Assembly (NCBI GenBank): GCA_947581825.1
Contig: CANPVP010000008.1
Coordinates: forward strand, 1 to 64,000
Direction: 5' to 3'
Length of the DNA stretch: 64,000 bases
DNA from: an uncultured Clostridia bacterium
GTDB taxonomy: Bacteria; Bacillota; Clostridia; TANB77; CAG-508
In this document: one piece after another, positions 61,996-64,000 of the stretch
How the letters are laid out: the number at the start of each line of letters is the position of its first letter
Position numbering within the stretch: position 1 is the stretch's first letter
Translations under genes and position numbers: made by a program
Notes under the pieces: model-generated
What the model saw: the letters and a program-made list of their open reading frames with translations, nothing else
Database searches by the model: none
Told to the model about the DNA's origin: nothing

Positions 61996-64000
61996 CTAAT
62001 CTCCTTTTTCTTTTTTTTGCTCTTTAATCATTTCAAGTATTTCATCTCTCTTCATATTATCTATATAATTATATGAATTTTTGCATACACCTGAATTGAA
62101 TTGGCATATTGGCTTATATTCACAAAACTCACATGGAGTTTTTCCTCTTTTATTGTATGGTTTTAAATCGATATTTCCAACTAAAATTTCTTTTGCAATT
62201 TCTTTTATTACTTTATTTATATATTTTTGCAAACCTTCAAACTCTTCTTTATTAACTGCACTAGACTTTGCTTTACTAACATTTCCCTTTGAATCTATAT
62301 ATGCTGGTATAACATTTGATGTTTTTCCTTGCTCTATATTTTTATCCATCATTCTTACTACATTAACATCGGCTAAAATTAGTCCCTGCATCTTGAATTG
62401 TTTTCTAATCTCAGCTTCAATTTCTTCATCTGATAGATTTTTTGATGCTTTTACAATTGGATCTATTAGATTAAAATATAATATTCCTGCAGGCTCTGCT
62501 TTTTCTATTTTAGTTACAGCATCTAAATATGTTAGTAATTGTATTTGAAGTCCAGCTACAACCTGATTTAAGTCAATCTTTTTAGTAGATGATTTATAAT
62601 CTATTATTCTAATATATCTTCCTTCATCATTTTCTGCAATGTCTATTCTATCTATTTTACCTGTAATTTCCACTTTTTTATCATTTTCTAGTTCGAGTAC
62701 TATTGATGGATAATTAGATCCGTCTCTAAATTCTACTTCATTTCCCAATACATCAAACTCACTTGCTGTTATACTGGCTATAATATATTTCATTGCCCTT
62801 TTTATAAGTTTTTTCAATCTGTATACTAATATTTTATATTTGTCTGTACTTGTAAATATATAATTCTTTTTTAAGCCTAATGTTTCGTAAATTATCGTTT
62901 CAATAATCTGCTCTAATTCTTCTTCTGTTATTTCTTTTATATTTATTTCTCGCTCACTTATTATATTAAAGAAACTATCTATTGTTTCATGCATAAAACT
63001 ACCAGTGTCTATATTTTGAACTTTAAAAGTACTTTTCTCTTTTACTGATAAACCATATTTTAAAAAGAAGGAAAAAGGACAACTTCTATATTGTTCCAAT
63101 CTTGATACACTCGTTTTTAAAGTTTTTCCATATAGTTTATCAATATTTTGTTTATTTATTCTTTTAGGATTATTATTATAACTTAAATCTTTTATAGATT
63201 TTTCTAATTTTTCTTTCCAATCATCATCATTTTTGTATATTTCATATATATCAAACCATAAAGGATTTATTGTTTTTCCATCTTTATAATTTCTAATATT
63301 TATTAATAATTCGTCAAAAGTCGAGTTTTTATTTAAAATCTCTTCTGATTGCTCTATTATATCACTTTTTTCATGTAACTTAGTAAATATTCTTTTTAGC
63401 TTTATTACAAATATAGAAGGTCTCAAGGATTTTCCATCACTATCTGCTGATGCATATGATAAATAAATTTTTTCTTCTGCTGTTGTTAATGCCTTATATA
63501 TATTGAAATTATCATCATATAATAATTCCACAGTACCTTTGGCAAGTTCTATTCCATTATTTTTTAAAATTTCTCTATCTTTATCATTTAAGAATCCCTC
63601 ATCACGATTTACATTTGGGAAAGCTCCATCATTTAAACCAATTATATATATTGCTCTAACTTTATGGCTTCTTGATCTATCAATATCACCTATTATTATT
63701 CCATCTGCATTCGCTGGAATTTTACCTAATTCACTGCTTTTCAAACCTACTTTTAATAATTCAATATACTTTTCAAAGGATATTTTACTTTTTCCAAATA
63801 CCATTACAATTTCATCTAAAAGATTTATTATTATATCATAACTTGTTCTATATTCATTTGCCAACTCTAATTGTCCAATACTTTCTAATTCATCAATCTT
63901 TTCTTCGATTTTCTTATCTATTCCATTATCAATTAAAAATTGATATATAGTTTTGGTAATATTTTCTATATCCTTTTTAGCATATATATTATCTTTGAAT
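61996..64000 (-). CDS. addB: AddB helicase-nuclease subunit, C-terminal part
   Basis: The frame runs off the right edge; the TTG at 63864 is internal. The visible 668 residues include the inactivated helicase region (RAIYIIGLNDGAFPNVNRDE) and a RecB-like nuclease domain (IRIIDYKSSTKKIDLNQVVA) ending in the iron-sulfur cysteines CEFCEYKPICQF. With AddA it resects double-strand breaks. addA is 30 kb away on the same strand rather than adjacent as usual. Confidence 0.92.
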   Translation of the reverse strand, partial: FKDNIYAKKDIENITKTIYQFLIDNGIDKKIEEKIDELESIGQLELANEYRTSYDIIINLLDEIVMVFGKSKISFEKYIELLKVGLKSSELGKIPANADGIIIGDIDRSRSHKVRAIYIIGLNDGAFPNVNRDEGFLNDKDREILKNNGIELAKGTVELLYDDNFNIYKALTTAEEKIYLSYASADSDGKSLRPSIFVIKLKRIFTKLHEKSDIIEQSEEILNKNSTFDELLINIRNYKDGKTINPLWFDIYEIYKNDDDWKEKLEKSIKDLSYNNNPKRINKQNIDKLYGKTLKTSVSRLEQYRSCPFSFFLKYGLSVKEKSTFKVQNIDTGSFMHETIDSFFNIISEREINIKEITEEELEQIIETIIYETLGLKKNYIFTSTDKYKILVYRLKKLIKRAMKYIIASITASEFDVLGNEVEFRDGSNYPSIVLELENDKKVEITGKIDRIDIAENDEGRYIRIIDYKSSTKKIDLNQVVAGLQIQLLTYLDAVTKIEKAEPAGILYFNLIDPIVKASKNLSDEEIEAEIRKQFKMQGLILADVNVVRMMDKNIEQGKTSNVIPAYIDSKGNVSKAKSSAVNKEEFEGLQKYINKVIKEIAKEILVGNIDLKPYNKRGKTPCEFCEYKPICQFNSGVCKNSYNYIDNMKRDEILEMIKEQKKEKGD

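Overview
The window comes from an AT-rich, spore-forming Firmicute, most likely an uncultured Clostridia-type bacterium. Host genes are very AT-rich (one sampled 60-base line of secA, 54181-54240, is 25% GC) and have strong GGAGG ribosome sites. Sporulation genes (ytxC, an H-type SASP gene, spoVAE), Gram-positive regulators (a glycine T-box, an infC leader, a LytTR regulator) and addA/addB point the same way. No species can be named from the sequence alone.

Region by region: 1-5650 holds a partial 5S rRNA with its own promoter, a YlbF/zinc-protease pair and an alpha-glucan (glycogen-type) locus (GT4 synthase, DUF4912 protein, GH57 branching enzyme). 5700-14300 holds sporulation genes, T-box-controlled glyQS and a VanY/response regulator/histidine kinase/membrane protein operon. 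14534-24154 is a 9.6 kb integrative mobilizable element inserted in tRNA-Leu(UAA). It has 59-bp att repeats, an integrase, an excisionase, a MobV relaxase, paired arm-type sites, an oriT-like region and an array of four hairpins. Its cargo includes an ApeA-like HEPN protein, a three-helix membrane protein with a 47-residue proline-rich partner, an AlbA/ATPase regulator and a NUDIX hydrolase. Just outside it lie a remnant of a second, related element and a compact locus that looks like an undescribed type I toxin-antitoxin system.

25184-48941 is mostly housekeeping: ECF sigma/anti-sigma, addA, LemA with two DUF3137 paralogues, pdp, rnhB, a ClpE-like ATPase, spoVAE, infC-rpmI-rplT, topB, and an overlapping glycosyltransferase/acyltransferase operon that probably makes glycolipids. 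49000-64000 holds a LytTR operon, secA, leuS, a metallopeptidase-like gene, a GltD-like oxidoreductase, a family 4 uracil-DNA glycosylase, pgeF and the 3' part of addB.

The most unusual layer is a set of five isolated single-gene cassettes (about 10058-10551, 26755-27685, 31456-31896, 49062-49895, 54522-55127). Each is visibly GC-richer than its neighbours. Each has its own promoter with an exact 17-bp spacer, a leader, one gene and its own terminator. Two of the leaders (before 27551 and 54956) can form mutually exclusive hairpins that hide or free the ribosome site, as a translational riboswitch would.
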